Positions 53,803 through 63,057 of a DNA stretch of 64,000 nt are shown here, piece after piece; within the stretch, counting starts at the first letter, position 1, and the number at the start of each line of letters is the position of its first letter. The notes beneath the pieces were generated by a model. That model was not told the origin of the DNA. It saw only the letters and a program-made list of their open reading frames with translations, and ran no database searches. This stretch comes from Burkholderiales bacterium (GTDB lineage Bacteria > Pseudomonadota > Gammaproteobacteria > Burkholderiales > JAEUOS01). The stretch lies in assembly GCA_016790635.1 (NCBI GenBank), contig JAEUOR010000030.1:28274-92273 (forward strand), in the 5' to 3' direction. The position numbers and the translations under genes are program-made.

Positions 53803-55179
53803 TCAGGAGGGCTCGGCGTCGTCGGCCTCGATGGCGGCCTCCCGCAGGCGCTTGCGCAGGGTCATCCGCGAGATCCCGAGCACCCGGGCGGTCAGGCTGA
53901 GGTTGTTGCCGCACCGCTGGAAGGCACGGATCACGTGGCGCTGGATGGCCGCCTCCAGCGAGAGCATCGGTGGCGCGTCGGCGCCCATCGGGTCCGGCTG
54001 GGGGCCGGGCGCGGCGGCCATGACCTCGCGGGGGAGATCCCGCAGATCGAGGTCGCCCCCGGTCCGCAGCACGATCGCCCGCTCGATGACGTTGCGGAGC
54101 TCCCGGACGTTGCCGGGCCAGGCGTAGGCACGCAGCGCGGCGAGGGCCGCGGGCGTCACGCCGAGCGGCGGGCGCCCGAGCTCCGCGGCGATGCGCGCGA
54201 CGAAGTGCTGGGTCAGCAGCGCGATGTCCTCCGCGCGTTCGCGGAGCGGCGGCAGCGCGATCTCGACGACGCGCAGCCGGTGGTAGAGGTCGAGCCGGAA
54301 GCGGCCCGCCTCGACCTCCGCGTCGAGGGCGCGATGCGTCGCCGACACCAGCCGGACGTCGGCGCGGATCTCGCGCTCCCCGCCGAGCCGGCGAAAGGGG
54401 TGGCCCTCGAGGACCCGCAGCAGCTTGGGCTGCAGATCGAGGGGCAACTCCCCGACCTCGTCGAGGAACAGGGTGCCGCCGGCCGCGAGCTCGAACACCC
54501 CCCGCTTGGTGCCCCGCGCGCCGGTGAAGGCGCCCGCTTCGTGCCCGAAGAGCTCGCTCTCCAGCAGCGAGGGCGAGAAGCACGCCGCGTTGACGGTCAC
54601 GAAGGGTCCGCGCGCGCGCTCGCTGTAGGCGTGGATCAGGCGGGAACACCGCTCCTTCCCCGTGCCCGACTCCCCCCGCACCAGGACCGGGGTGCGGGGG
54701 GCGGCGGCGGCCGCGCGCACCTCCGCGAGCGCGCGTCGGAACGCCCACGACTCGCCGACCCCGGCGTCGAGCCCCGCGCGCTCCTCGGCCTCGACCCGCC
54801 GCGCGAGTCGAGAGCGCTCCCGCGCCTGCTCGACGGCGAGCAGGATCTCCTCGGAGGCGGTCGGCTTGGTCAGGTACTGGAACGCACCGGCGCGCAGGGC
54901 GCGGACGGCCGAGGCCGCCTCGTCCCGCCCCGTCAGCACCACCACCGGCAGCGCCGCGTCGAGCGCCACGATCTCCGCGAGAACCTCGACCCCCGGGCGG
55001 TCGGGCAGCCCGAGGTCGAGCAGCACCACGTCGAAGGAGCGCGCGCGGACCGCCGCCAGCGCCGTCGCGCCCGTACCCACGGTCTCCACGTCGTAGCGGT
55101 GCTTGCCGAGGAGTCGGCACAGCGCGAAGCGCAGGTCCTCGTCGTCCTCGACGAGCAGCAGACGGGGCGCTTCGTTCAA
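53803..55179 (-). CDS. NtrC-type response regulator, sigma-54 dependent
   Basis: A 458-residue activator: receiver ([11 protein letters not shown], phospho-Asp55 in VVLLDLGLP, Lys in YLTKPTAS), AAA+ domain from about 138 (Walker [16 protein letters not shown] in [10 protein letters not shown] for sigma-54, Walker [10 protein letters not shown]) and a Fis-type helix-turn-helix at the end ([19 protein letters not shown]). The TTG start at 55179 overlaps the kinase stop (TTGA), so the pair is translationally coupled. It is expected to turn on sigma-54 promoters after phosphorylation by the LOV kinase. Its target genes are unknown; the convergent DUF4388 genes are candidates. Confidence 0.9.
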   Translation of the reverse strand: MNEAPRLLLVEDDEDLRFALCRLLGKHRYDVETVGTGATALAAVRARSFDVVLLDLGLPDRPGVEVLAEIVALDAALPVVVLTGRDEAASAVRALRAGAFQYLTKPTASEEILLAVEQARERSRLARRVEAEERAGLDAGVGESWAFRRALAEVRAAAAAPRTPVLVRGESGTGKERCSRLIHAYSERARGPFVTVNAACFSPSLLESELFGHEAGAFTGARGTKRGVFELAAGGTLFLDEVGELPLDLQPKLLRVLEGHPFRRLGGEREIRADVRLVSATHRALDAEVEAGRFRLDLYHRLRVVEIALPPLRERAEDIALLTQHFVARIAAELGRPPLGVTPAALAALRAYAWPGNVRELRNVIERAIVLRTGGDLDLRDLPREVMAAAPGPQPDPMGADAPPMLSLEAAIQRHVIRAFQRCGNNLSLTARVLGISRMTLRKRLREAAIEADDAEPS

Positions 55180-56969
55180 GGGGTCGCCACCTTCATGCTC
55201 ACGGTGAAGATCGCTCCGCGCTGGTCGCCGTTGGCGACCCCGAGCTGGCCGCCGTTCTCGTGCACCACCTGCTGGGCGATCGAGAGCCCGAGCCCGGTGC
55301 CACCGGCCTTCGTCGTGAAGAAGGGGTTGAAGATCTCGGTGAGCAGGTGGGCAGGTATCCCCGGTCCTTCGTCGATGATCGAGAACACGACCTGCTGTTC
55401 CTCGCGCCGGACGCGGAGCGTGACCTCGCCAGGGTCTCCGGCCGCGTCGAGCCCGTTGTTGATCAGCGCCACCAGCACCTGGACGAGCTGACCGTCGTCG
55501 CACGTGACCTTGGGCAACCCGTCGGTCATGTCGACCCGGATCACCGCGCCCGAGCGCCGCGTGCGCGTGGCCAGCGCCTCGAGCGTCGTGTTGACGATGA
55601 CCGAGGGCCAGTGGGCCGCGAGCCGCGGTCGCTCGGGGCGGGCGAACTGCAGCGAGGTCCGCACGAGGCGCTCGATGCGCGTGACCTGGCCCATGAGACG
55701 GTCGAGCAGCTGCCGGCGATCGTCGTCGTCGGTGAGCTCGGCGGCGAGGAGCTCCACGAACATCCGGACGTTGGCGAGCGGGTTGCGCACCTCGTGGGCG
55801 AAGCCGGCCGCCATCACGCTCACCGTGGCGAGCCGCGCGAGCCGCTCCGCCTGCTGGGTCTCGGTGCGGTCGTGGAGGACCAGGATCACGTCGATGGCGT
55901 CGGCCGCGACGACGGAGCACCGCTGCGCCGAGGCCGAGATCTCGCGGGTGCGACCGTCCGCTCGAACACGCTGGAAGCGCAGCTCGGCGGTGGCCGCGCC
56001 GTCGTTCCAGAAGCCGATGACGGCGTCCGAGATCGCCTCGCCGACCCCGCGGCCGACGAGGAGGCTCGGCGCTTCACCGAGCAGGGTGCCGGCGGCGCGA
56101 TTGGCGTACGCGACCCTGCGCTCGGCGTCGCAGCACACCACGGCCACCTGGAGCGCGTCGAGCGCCGCCAGCGTGAAGGCGTGCTGCGCAGCCACGTCGT
56201 CGAGCGCCCGCGCGATCTCGGCGCGGGTCTCCATGAGCTCGGTCACGTCATGCTGCATGCCGCCGAGGTAGAGGACCTGGCCGCGCTCGCCGGGGATGGG
56301 GAAGATGGTGAGTTCGTTCCAGAACGGGGTGCCGTCCTTCCTCCGATTGCGGAGCACCGTGCGCTCGGTGCTCCTCGCGGCGACCGCCTCGCGGAGGCGC
56401 TGGGTCTGCTCGGGGTCGGCGTCGGGGCCGCGCAGGAAGCGGCAGTTGCGACCGACGACCTCGTCGGCGGCGTAGCCAGTGAGCGTCTCGAAGACGGGGC
56501 TCACGTACACGATGGGGCAGTCGGGCTGTCGCGGATCGGCGATGGCGAGGCCCGTGACGCTGTGGGCGAGCGCCGACTCGAGCACGACCGTCGCGCGCCG
56601 GAGCTGTCGGAGCTCCGCGAGCACCGAGACGCGGCGATGCAGCACGTGCGCGTCGAGGGGGCGCTCGACGACGTCGGTCGCGGTGCCTCTGTCTCGCGAC
56701 CGACCATCGAGCACTGCGAGGATCGGGATGTGCCCCGCGAGCGAGGCGACCATGGCTTCGGGTACGCCCGCTCTCCGATCGATCACGACCACGTCGAGGT
56801 GATCGAGCTCGAGGTCGCTCAGCGCGTCCCTCCGGACCAGCGTGAGCTCGGTCGACGTGAGCAGCTCGCGCAGCTCGACATCGTCGGACACGAGCGCCAC
56901 CCGGGCGCGCGTCCGCTCGGACCCGCCTCCGTGCGCGAGGCGCTCTACGGCCGTCATCGTGGAACGCAT
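55176..56969 (-). CDS. LOV-domain sensor histidine kinase (blue-light sensor)
   Basis: This 597-residue soluble kinase has a degenerate receiver-like region 22-120, a LOV domain 135-245, a PAS domain about 262-370, HisKA (H392 in AGFAHEVRNPL) and HATPase (NNGLDAA, DEGPGIP, GGTGLGLS). The LOV signature is GRNCRFLRGPDADP with Cys176 as flavin adduct residue, followed by KDGTPFWNEL and Gln239 in GGMQHDVTE; all photochemical residues are present (one Gln to Arg change after FL). It is thus expected to sense blue light and phosphorylate the coupled NtrC regulator. ATG 56969 follows GAGGGGGG; 57062 is a longer option. Confidence 0.9.
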   Translation of the reverse strand: MRSTMTAVERLAHGGGSERTRARVALVSDDVELRELLTSTELTLVRRDALSDLELDHLDVVVIDRRAGVPEAMVASLAGHIPILAVLDGRSRDRGTATDVVERPLDAHVLHRRVSVLAELRQLRRATVVLESALAHSVTGLAIADPRQPDCPIVYVSPVFETLTGYAADEVVGRNCRFLRGPDADPEQTQRLREAVAARSTERTVLRNRRKDGTPFWNELTIFPIPGERGQVLYLGGMQHDVTELMETRAEIARALDDVAAQHAFTLAALDALQVAVVCCDAERRVAYANRAAGTLLGEAPSLLVGRGVGEAISDAVIGFWNDGAATAELRFQRVRADGRTREISASAQRCSVVAADAIDVILVLHDRTETQQAERLARLATVSVMAAGFAHEVRNPLANVRMFVELLAAELTDDDDRRQLLDRLMGQVTRIERLVRTSLQFARPERPRLAAHWPSVIVNTTLEALATRTRRSGAVIRVDMTDGLPKVTCDDGQLVQVLVALINNGLDAAGDPGEVTLRVRREEQQVVFSIIDEGPGIPAHLLTEIFNPFFTTKAGGTGLGLSIAQQVVHENGGQLGVANGDQRGAIFTVSMKVATP

Positions 56970-57164
56970 CCGAACCCCCCTCGCCATCGTACCAAGCGCG
57001 CACGATCGCGCGACGTCTTCTGCGCTCGCGTTCGGTCGTGAACGGCGGGGTGAGGACCGCACTCCTCACCTTGCGATCCGAACTGCTGTCTCGTGTCCTC
57101 GGCCCGAGCGCGGAGGCGTGCTCTGGCGCAGGCTACGGAGGCAGGACGATAGCGGCCCCCCGCC

Positions 57165-57854
57165 TCAGGGGCACTCGCAGTCGGTGGTCTTGCAGGTGAG
57201 CTTGACGGTGATGTCGTAGAGGCCGCTGTCCGACGTGGTCGAGCCGCTCACGACGATGGCGACCCAGCCGTCGGCGGTGGCGGTCAGCGATCCCCCGCTC
57301 GTGGTGCCGCACTTGAACGTGCCGCTGCAGGTCGCGGCCGCGCAGCTCGCGCTCTCGAACATGAGCGTGCGCAGCGTGTTGCCGGCGGTCTTGCTGGCGA
57401 TGGTGACGTCGACGGCCTCGCCCTTGCGGACGAACAGGCGGTAGGCGTGGTCGGGCCCGGCGGCCGAGCAGCTCGCGCTGCCGTCGGCGATGGTCGTCGT
57501 CGGCAAGGCGAGGCCCGTCGCCGCGTAGCCGCCGAGCACGCCCGCGGTCTTGCGGCTGATCGTGCGCGCGGTGGCGCAGGTGGCCCGCGACTCGGAGCCG
57601 GTGCTGCAGCCGGCGATCGCGCACGGCCCTGTGTCCTCGATTGTGCCGGTGTCCGTCGGACTGGTGTCGTCGCTGCCCGTGTCGGTCGCCGTGCCCGTGT
57701 CCGGCGTCGTGCCCGTGTCGGTGTCGCTGGTAGTGCCATCGGTGACCTTGGTGTCGGCGCTGGCGTCGCGGACGACCGCGGCCTCGTCGTCGGCGACCGC
57801 GCAACCGGTGGAGGAGAGGTAGAGGCAGAGGAGGATCAGACTCGGGACGCGCAC
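57165..57854 (-). CDS. Asp/Thr-rich myxobacterial lipoprotein
   Basis: The 229-residue protein has a lipoprotein signal with SSTGC (Cys near 18), a 45-residue linker of DTGT-type repeats, and a small C-terminal beta-rich domain with paired Cys and a prepeptidase-type (bacterial PPC-like) pattern (HAYRLFVRKGEAVDVTI, SGLYDITVKLTC). Such D/T-rich spacers are typical of myxobacterial surface lipoproteins. The partner and role are unknown. It is monocistronic, 34 bases from the PHA depolymerase stop. Confidence 0.75.
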   Translation of the reverse strand: MRVPSLILLCLYLSSTGCAVADDEAAVVRDASADTKVTDGTTSDTDTGTTPDTGTATDTGSDDTSPTDTGTIEDTGPCAIAGCSTGSESRATCATARTISRKTAGVLGGYAATGLALPTTTIADGSASCSAAGPDHAYRLFVRKGEAVDVTIASKTAGNTLRTLMFESASCAAATCSGTFKCGTTSGGSLTATADGWVAIVVSGSTTSDSGLYDITVKLTCKTTDCECP

Positions 57855-57888
57855 GCGCGGACGCTAGCGGGTCCAGGCCCGCGCTGCC

Positions 57889-59124
57889 TCACGCGCGGGC
57901 GATGAACTCGCGCAGGACCGGGTAGATCGACTCGCGCCACCGTCGACCGCTGAAGATGCCGTAGTGTCCAGCGCCGCGCTCCACGTGGTGCTGCTTGCGG
58001 TCGCTCGGGATGCCCGAACAGAGGTCGTGGGCGGCCTCGGTCTGGCCGAGCCCCGAGACGTCGTCGAGCTCGCCCTCCACCGTGAGCAGCGCGGGGACGC
58101 GGATGTCCTCGGGCGCCACGCGGAGCTCCTTGCCGTGCAGGTTCACGCGCCAGGTGCCCCTCGGGAGGGCGTGCTCCTGGAACACCGTGCGGACCGTGTC
58201 GAGGTAGTAGGCGGCGTCCATGTCGAGGACCGCGTTGTACTCGTCGTAGAACTTGCGGTGGGCTTCCGCCGACTCGAAATCGCCCTGCACGAGGTCGAAG
58301 AAGTACTTCGTGTGCGCCTCGAAGTGCCGCTCCGGGTTCATCGAGACGAAGGCGAGGTGCTGGAGGAACCCCGGGTAGACCTTGCGTCCGAAGCCGGGGT
58401 GGCCCGGCGGCACGCGGTGCACGAGGTTGCGCTCGAACCACGCGAGCGAGCGCTTGGTCGCGAGCTCGTTCACCGCGGTCGGGTTCCGCCGCGGGTCGAC
58501 CGGGCCGCCCATGAGGGTGAGCGAGCGGGGCACCGCCGGGTCGCCGAGGGTCGACATCAGCGAGACGGCGGCCAGCACGGGGACGCTCGGCTGGCAGACC
58601 GCGAGCACGTGCACGTCGGGCCCGAGCGCGCGCAGGAAATCGACGGCGTACTCCACGTACGAGTCGAGCGAGAACGCGCCCTCCTTGCGGGGGACCAGCC
58701 GCGCGTCGCGCCAGTCGGTGATCCAGACGTCGTGCTCGGGGAGCATCGTGCGCACGGTCTCGCGGAGCAGCGTGGCGTGGTGGCCCGACAGCGGCGCGAA
58801 CACGAGCACCGGTGGGTCCTTTCGCGTGCTGCCGGGCGGGAGCACGCGCTCGAACTTCACGAGGTCGCAGAACGGCAAGCGCCGCACGATGCGCTCGCGG
58901 ACCTGGACCTCCTGGCCGTCGACGACGGTGCTCCGCAGATCGAACCCCGGCTTGTCGTACGTGCGGTGGATGCGCTGGAAGAGCGACAGGCTCGCGGACG
59001 TGAGCTGCGGGAACGGGAACGGCGCCAGCGACGCGGTGGCGTCGACCATCTGCTGGGAGACGGCCACGGCCGAGAGGAACGGTCGGAGCAGGAGGCGCTG
59101 GGCTTCGCGGACGGCGTAGAGCAT
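57889..59124 (-). CDS. phaZ: Intracellular polyhydroxyalkanoate depolymerase
   Basis: This 411-residue alpha/beta hydrolase of the intracellular PHB depolymerase family mobilises stored polyhydroxyalkanoate. It has the Cys-type nucleophile box LAVCQPSVPVLA (Cys177), HDVWITDWRDARLVP near 131, TLMGGPVDPRRNPT, YPGFLQHLAFVSMNPERH, and the C-terminal catalytic His in GAGHYGIFSGRRWRE. It has no signal peptide, so it acts on native granules. The ATG at 59124 fits the family; an upstream start adds 13 residues that include an operator-like repeat. The upstream region has a paired inverted repeat. Confidence 0.88.
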   Translation of the reverse strand: MLYAVREAQRLLLRPFLSAVAVSQQMVDATASLAPFPFPQLTSASLSLFQRIHRTYDKPGFDLRSTVVDGQEVQVRERIVRRLPFCDLVKFERVLPPGSTRKDPPVLVFAPLSGHHATLLRETVRTMLPEHDVWITDWRDARLVPRKEGAFSLDSYVEYAVDFLRALGPDVHVLAVCQPSVPVLAAVSLMSTLGDPAVPRSLTLMGGPVDPRRNPTAVNELATKRSLAWFERNLVHRVPPGHPGFGRKVYPGFLQHLAFVSMNPERHFEAHTKYFFDLVQGDFESAEAHRKFYDEYNAVLDMDAAYYLDTVRTVFQEHALPRGTWRVNLHGKELRVAPEDIRVPALLTVEGELDDVSGLGQTEAAHDLCSGIPSDRKQHHVERGAGHYGIFSGRRWRESIYPVLREFIARA

Positions 59125-59145
59125 CGGTTCGCGGAGCCTAGCGCG

Positions 59146-59208
59146 GAATGTTGCGCTGCACAATCATGCGCGCGCGTTTGTTCGGTATGTGTCGCTGCGA
59201 CGCAACAT
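59146..59208. promoter_or_regulatory. Paired inverted repeat upstream of phaZ
   Basis: GAATGTTGCG (59146-59155) and its exact reverse complement CGCAACATTC (59199-59208) are separated by 43 bases in the 125-base gap between citrate synthase and phaZ. The left copy lies between a possible minus-strand TTGTGC and TAGGCT. It may bind a PHA-responsive repressor by looping. Confidence 0.45.
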
Positions 59209-59249
59209 TCGGATGCGCTGGGATCGGCCATTCCCGTGTTGCGGATGCG

Positions 59250-60356
59250 TCAGGCCGGCACCTCGCCCACGTACAGCGACGCGGGGCGGATGAGTCGGCC
59301 GTTCTTGCGCTGCTCGGCGACGTGCGCGCACCACCCCGCGGTGCGACCGACGGCGAAGGTGGCGGTGAAGAGCTCGCGCGGCAGCCCCACCGTGTCGAGG
59401 AGCACGGCGGTGTAGAACTCGACGTTGGCGTGCAGGGGCCGGTTCGGATGGCGCACGCGCAGCACGCCTTCGGCCGCCCGTTCGACGGCGCGCGCGAGCG
59501 CGAGGCGGCCGGTTGTGATGCCTGCCCCCTCGAGTGCGAGGGTGGCCTTCTCGAGGACGGCGGCGCGCGGATCGCGCACGCGGTAGATGCGGTGGCCCAT
59601 GCCCATGATGCGACGCCCGCTCGCGAGCTCGGCCTCGAGCCAGGCGGGAGCGGCGTCGGGCGCGCCGATGGCGTCGAGCATCGAGAGCACGGGGCCCGGA
59701 GCGCCGCCGTGCAGCGGGCCCTTGAGCGCACCGAGCGCGGCGGCGACCGACGACACGAGGTCGGACCCGGTGGAGGCGACGACCCGCGCGGTGAACGTGG
59801 AGGCGTTCATGCCGTGGTCGGCGACGGTGACGAGGTACGCGTCGAGCGCGGCCGTACGCGCGGCGTCGGGCGCCTCGCCAGTCACCATGCGAAGGTAGTC
59901 GGCCGCCTGGCTCCGCTGGGGATCGGGGGCCACGGGTGCCTTGCCGGCCGCGACGCGGGCCCACGCGGCCGCGAACACGGCGACACCCGCGAGGACCTCG
60001 ACCGGATCGTCGGTGGCGAGCTGCGCGGTGGCGCCACGGAGCGCATCCATCGCGTCGGCGCGCGCGAGCGCGGGGAGGACGTCCGCGAGACGTTCGGCGG
60101 CGCGCACGCGGGCTCTGCCGAGCGCCCCGACGAGGGAGGCGCGCTCCGCGGCGCCCGGCAGGTGCCCGGTGTCGAGCAGGGCGACGACGTCCTCGAAGGT
60201 GATGCGCCCCGCGAGCGCCTCGACGTCGTGCCCGGCGACGATCAGGCGGCCGCGCTCGCCGTCGACGTCGGACAGGCGCGTCGCCGCGACCACGACGCCC
60301 TCCAGGCCTTCCTTCACGCTGGCGCGCTGTTCCACGTGTGCAGTCGTTGATTCCAT
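59250..60356 (-). CDS. Citrate synthase family protein with Glu in the catalytic Asp position
   Basis: This 368-residue citrate/2-methylcitrate synthase has catalytic His181 (DHGMNAST) and His255 (GMGHRIYRVRDP), but in the third motif, usually NVDFY, it reads NVEFY with Glu313. Ligand residues KGPLHGGAP and RPLHANV are present. It could make citrate or methylcitrate, or use another acyl-CoA. The ATG at 60356 removes a 12-residue extension. It is followed by phaZ on the same strand, both linked to acetyl-CoA/propionyl-CoA use. Confidence 0.85.
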   Translation of the reverse strand: MESTTAHVEQRASVKEGLEGVVVAATRLSDVDGERGRLIVAGHDVEALAGRITFEDVVALLDTGHLPGAAERASLVGALGRARVRAAERLADVLPALARADAMDALRGATAQLATDDPVEVLAGVAVFAAAWARVAAGKAPVAPDPQRSQAADYLRMVTGEAPDAARTAALDAYLVTVADHGMNASTFTARVVASTGSDLVSSVAAALGALKGPLHGGAPGPVLSMLDAIGAPDAAPAWLEAELASGRRIMGMGHRIYRVRDPRAAVLEKATLALEGAGITTGRLALARAVERAAEGVLRVRHPNRPLHANVEFYTAVLLDTVGLPRELFTATFAVGRTAGWCAHVAEQRKNGRLIRPASLYVGEVPA

Positions 60357-60393
60357 GACCGCCACGTTGGGGTCGCCCTGGACCTCGAGCAAC

Positions 60394-60411
60394 GTCGATT
60401 CGACAATCGAC
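60394..60411. terminator. Short hairpin after the zinc-ribbon gene
   Basis: GTCGATT (60394-60400) and AATCGAC (60405-60411) form a 7-base stem with a 4-base loop just past the zinc-ribbon gene stop on the minus strand. It may reduce read-through into the citrate synthase gene. Confidence 0.4.
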
Positions 60412-61664
60412 TACTTCCCTTTGGCGTCGTCGCTCGACCAGTGCACGACGGCGTGGCCCTGCTGCCAGGGGAAGCCGAGGCGGCCCTGCCGGAACGTGGC
60501 GGTGACGGTCGCGGGGAGGTGGATCCGTCGCTGCGGGTCGTCGAAGCTGAAGCGGTGCTTCTCCGGCCCGTCCATGGCGCGGACGATGGCCTGGTTGTCC
60601 TCGCTGTCGTAGTCGACCTCGTAGGCGACGAGCTCCACGTGCCGCGGCGCGGAGCGGTCGCCGGCGCCGTTGACGAGGAGCAGCGCCGAGAGGGCCGCCG
60701 CGAACAGGTCGCCCAGCAACACGCCGCGCAGCAACGCGAAGTCGAGGTGCGACCGGGACCGACCGGCGACCAGGCGGCGCAGCGGGGGCTGCAGCGCGAG
60801 CCAGACGAGACCCGCGAGGCCCGCGGCGACGAAGCCGATGAGGACGCTGAACGTCGCGTACCTGTGCAGCGCGTGGATCAGAGACGCGAGGACGATGGGC
60901 GCGGCGCCGAACAGGACGAACCGGGTCACGTTCACGCGCCGCGGGGTCTCCTCGGTGGAGGGAGAGAGGACCCGTGGCGCGCCAGCGATCGTGCGCAGCG
61001 CCGCGGCGAGCTCGCGCAGCCGCGCCGGCTCGTAGGCCCCCTCGCCGCGGAGGCCGACCTCGATCCCGAGCTCGGTGAGCTCGACGCTGCCGACGTGCCC
61101 GAGCACGGCGACGACGGCCTGGCGAACGGCGCGGGAGGCGAGGGTGAGCGCGAGATCCTCGGGCGAGGCGGCGGACTCGACGAAGACCTTCGCGTCGAAT
61201 CCGGCGTCTCCGGTCTGCACCTCCACGGTGAGTCCGGTCCGCTTGGCGTCCACGTGCTCCTCGGTCTCCACCCGCAGCGTCACCGGCGGCAAGCCCACGA
61301 CGTTCACGCGCAGATCGACGCCGATCGGGTGCCCGCTCGACGTGGCGACCTCTACGACGACGTCCAGCCCGTTGCAGGCGACGGTGAGCGAAGTGGCCGG
61401 CTCCGTGATCCCCATCTCGCGGGCGAACGCCGTCAGGTCCTCCGCCGTGGCCTTGGCCATGCCCTCGGGAAGTCCGCGCCACTCCCTGGTGACGGGGTCG
61501 ATGGGGCGCGGGGTCACGGCGAACACGGGCTGTTCGAGGTCGCACCGCTCGCAGGCGAACGTGTCGTCGACATCGCGGACGACGCGCCGCTGGGCGCACT
61601 GGGCACAGAGGAGCGCGAACGGCTTGTGGCGGACCGCTTCCCGCCCCTCTCGATACGCGCTCAT
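60411..61664 (-). CDS. Zinc-ribbon membrane protein of unknown function
   Basis: A 417-residue protein I cannot assign. It starts with a CxxC-x(n)-CxxC zinc ribbon (CAQC near 20 and CERC near 38), then a DUF-like soluble region 70-235 with mixed strands, and three hydrophobic segments about 250-340 (FVLFGAAPIVLASLIHAL, VLIGFVAAGLAGLVWLAL, LLLGDLFAAALSALLLV), ending with a 75-residue soluble beta-rich tail. It precedes citrate synthase in the same direction (54 bases). Such proteins are common in myxobacteria without a function. Confidence 0.7.
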   Translation of the reverse strand: MSAYREGREAVRHKPFALLCAQCAQRRVVRDVDDTFACERCDLEQPVFAVTPRPIDPVTREWRGLPEGMAKATAEDLTAFAREMGITEPATSLTVACNGLDVVVEVATSSGHPIGVDLRVNVVGLPPVTLRVETEEHVDAKRTGLTVEVQTGDAGFDAKVFVESAASPEDLALTLASRAVRQAVVAVLGHVGSVELTELGIEVGLRGEGAYEPARLRELAAALRTIAGAPRVLSPSTEETPRRVNVTRFVLFGAAPIVLASLIHALHRYATFSVLIGFVAAGLAGLVWLALQPPLRRLVAGRSRSHLDFALLRGVLLGDLFAAALSALLLVNGAGDRSAPRHVELVAYEVDYDSEDNQAIVRAMDGPEKHRFSFDDPQRRIHLPATVTATFRQGRLGFPWQQGHAVVHWSSDDAKGK

Positions 61665-61710
61665 CGCGAGGAAGGGTACACGCGCTGCCGGGCCGCCGCG
61701 CGAGCCCCGG

Positions 61711-63057
61711 TCACTTGCCGAGACCGTACTGCTTCACCTTCTCGCTGAGCGTCCGGATGGGCATCGCCAGCATCGCGGCGGCGCGCGTCTTGTTGCCTCC
61801 GGTCGCCGCGAGCGCCTCGGCGATGCGCCGTCGCTCGAGGTCACGGACCTCGTCGGCGAGCCCCCGGGAGCCACGGTCTTGCTGGGCGGCGGACGCGGCA
61901 GCTCCGTGGGACTTCACGCTCTCGGGCAAGTCGGAGACGCCGACCTCGGCGCCCTCGCAGGTGGCGGCGACCCACTCCATCGCGTTGCGTAGCTCGCGGA
62001 CGTTGCCCGGCCAGGGGTGTCGCTGCAGCACGGCCAGGGCCTCGTCGGAGAGCGACAGCGGGCGCGAACCAGCGGCGCGGGTCAGGAAGTAGGCCGAGAG
62101 GGCGCGCAGCTCGCGCGGTCGCTCGCGGAGCGCCGCGAGGTGCACGGGGGCACCGGCGATGCGGAAGCGAAGGTCGTTTCGGAACCGCCCCTCTCGCACC
62201 TCCACGTCGAGGTCACGATGGGTCGCGCAGACGAGCCGCAGATCCACCCGTCGCGGCTCGACCTCACCGACCCGGACGATCGAGCGTGTCTCGAGCGCGC
62301 GCAAGAGCTTGGCCTGGATGGGAGGCGTGAGCTCCCCGATCTCGTCGAGGAAGAGCGTCCCCCCGTGGGCGGCCTCGATCACCCCCGCGCGGGCCGTCGA
62401 GGCGCCCGTGAACGCCCCCCGGGCGTGCCCGAACAGCTCGGCCTCGGCCAGCGACTCGGCGACCGCCGCGCAGTTGATGGACACGAAGGGGCCCGCTGCG
62501 CGCGGCGACCGGTCGTGGAGGAAGCGCGCCGCGAGCTCCTTGCCCGTGCCCGTCTCGCCGAGCACGCACACGGTCAGCGTGGAGGCGGCGAGGCGACCGA
62601 GCAGGGCGTAGGCGCGCGCGGTCGCGTCGTCGGCGATGACGAGCGTGTCGTCGCCGAGGGCCACGCGCCGGACGTCGACGAAGGTGGAGGCCGCGCGCGG
62701 AGGTCGGCGCAAGACCCCGTCTCCGCGCTGGAGCACCAGCGTGCTCCGCCCGATCTCGAGCGGTTCCCCTGGCTCGAGCGCGGCCTCCTCCGTCAGCGGT
62801 CGCCCGTCGAGGCGGGTGCCGTTGCGGCTGCCGAGGTCCGCCACGCTGACGCCTCCGTCGGGGCGGACCCGCAGGCGCGCGTGCTGCTTGGACACGGAGG
62901 CATCGTCGAGCCGCACGTCGGCCTGCTCGGCGCGACCGACGATCGAGTCTCCGGGCGAGAGATCGATCACCCGCGACCGTTCGGCGTCGATGACGATGAG
63001 GCGCAGCGTGGACGAGGTCGGAGCCAGGTCGTGCGTACGCGTGCGGTCGTCAGTCAT
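61711..63057 (-). CDS. FHA-domain sigma-54 dependent activator
   Basis: This 448-residue enhancer-binding protein has an FHA domain about 22-110 (GRAEQADVRLDDASVSKQHA, DLGSRNGTRLDG: Arg and Ser-x-x-His phosphothreonine pocket), AAA+ domain (Walker A LGETGTGKE, GAFTGA in GHARGAFTGA, Walker B LFLDEIGEL) and a Fis-type C-terminal helix-turn-helix (GNKTRAAAMLAMPIRTL). FHA-sigma-54 activators are a myxobacterial speciality controlled by Ser/Thr kinases. The ATG at 63057 overlaps the TPR gene stop by 8 bases. Confidence 0.92.
   Translation of the reverse strand: MTDDRTRTHDLAPTSSTLRLIVIDAERSRVIDLSPGDSIVGRAEQADVRLDDASVSKQHARLRVRPDGGVSVADLGSRNGTRLDGRPLTEEAALEPGEPLEIGRSTLVLQRGDGVLRRPPRAASTFVDVRRVALGDDTLVIADDATARAYALLGRLAASTLTVCVLGETGTGKELAARFLHDRSPRAAGPFVSINCAAVAESLAEAELFGHARGAFTGASTARAGVIEAAHGGTLFLDEIGELTPPIQAKLLRALETRSIVRVGEVEPRRVDLRLVCATHRDLDVEVREGRFRNDLRFRIAGAPVHLAALRERPRELRALSAYFLTRAAGSRPLSLSDEALAVLQRHPWPGNVRELRNAMEWVAATCEGAEVGVSDLPESVKSHGAAASAAQQDRGSRGLADEVRDLERRRIAEALAATGGNKTRAAAMLAMPIRTLSEKVKQYGLGK

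Noticed and set aside
57640..57740. DTGT-type repeated sequence in the lipoprotein gene as a possible tandem repeat element
   Set aside because: The repeats are within coding sequence and reflect a D/T-rich linker; they are irregular at DNA level.
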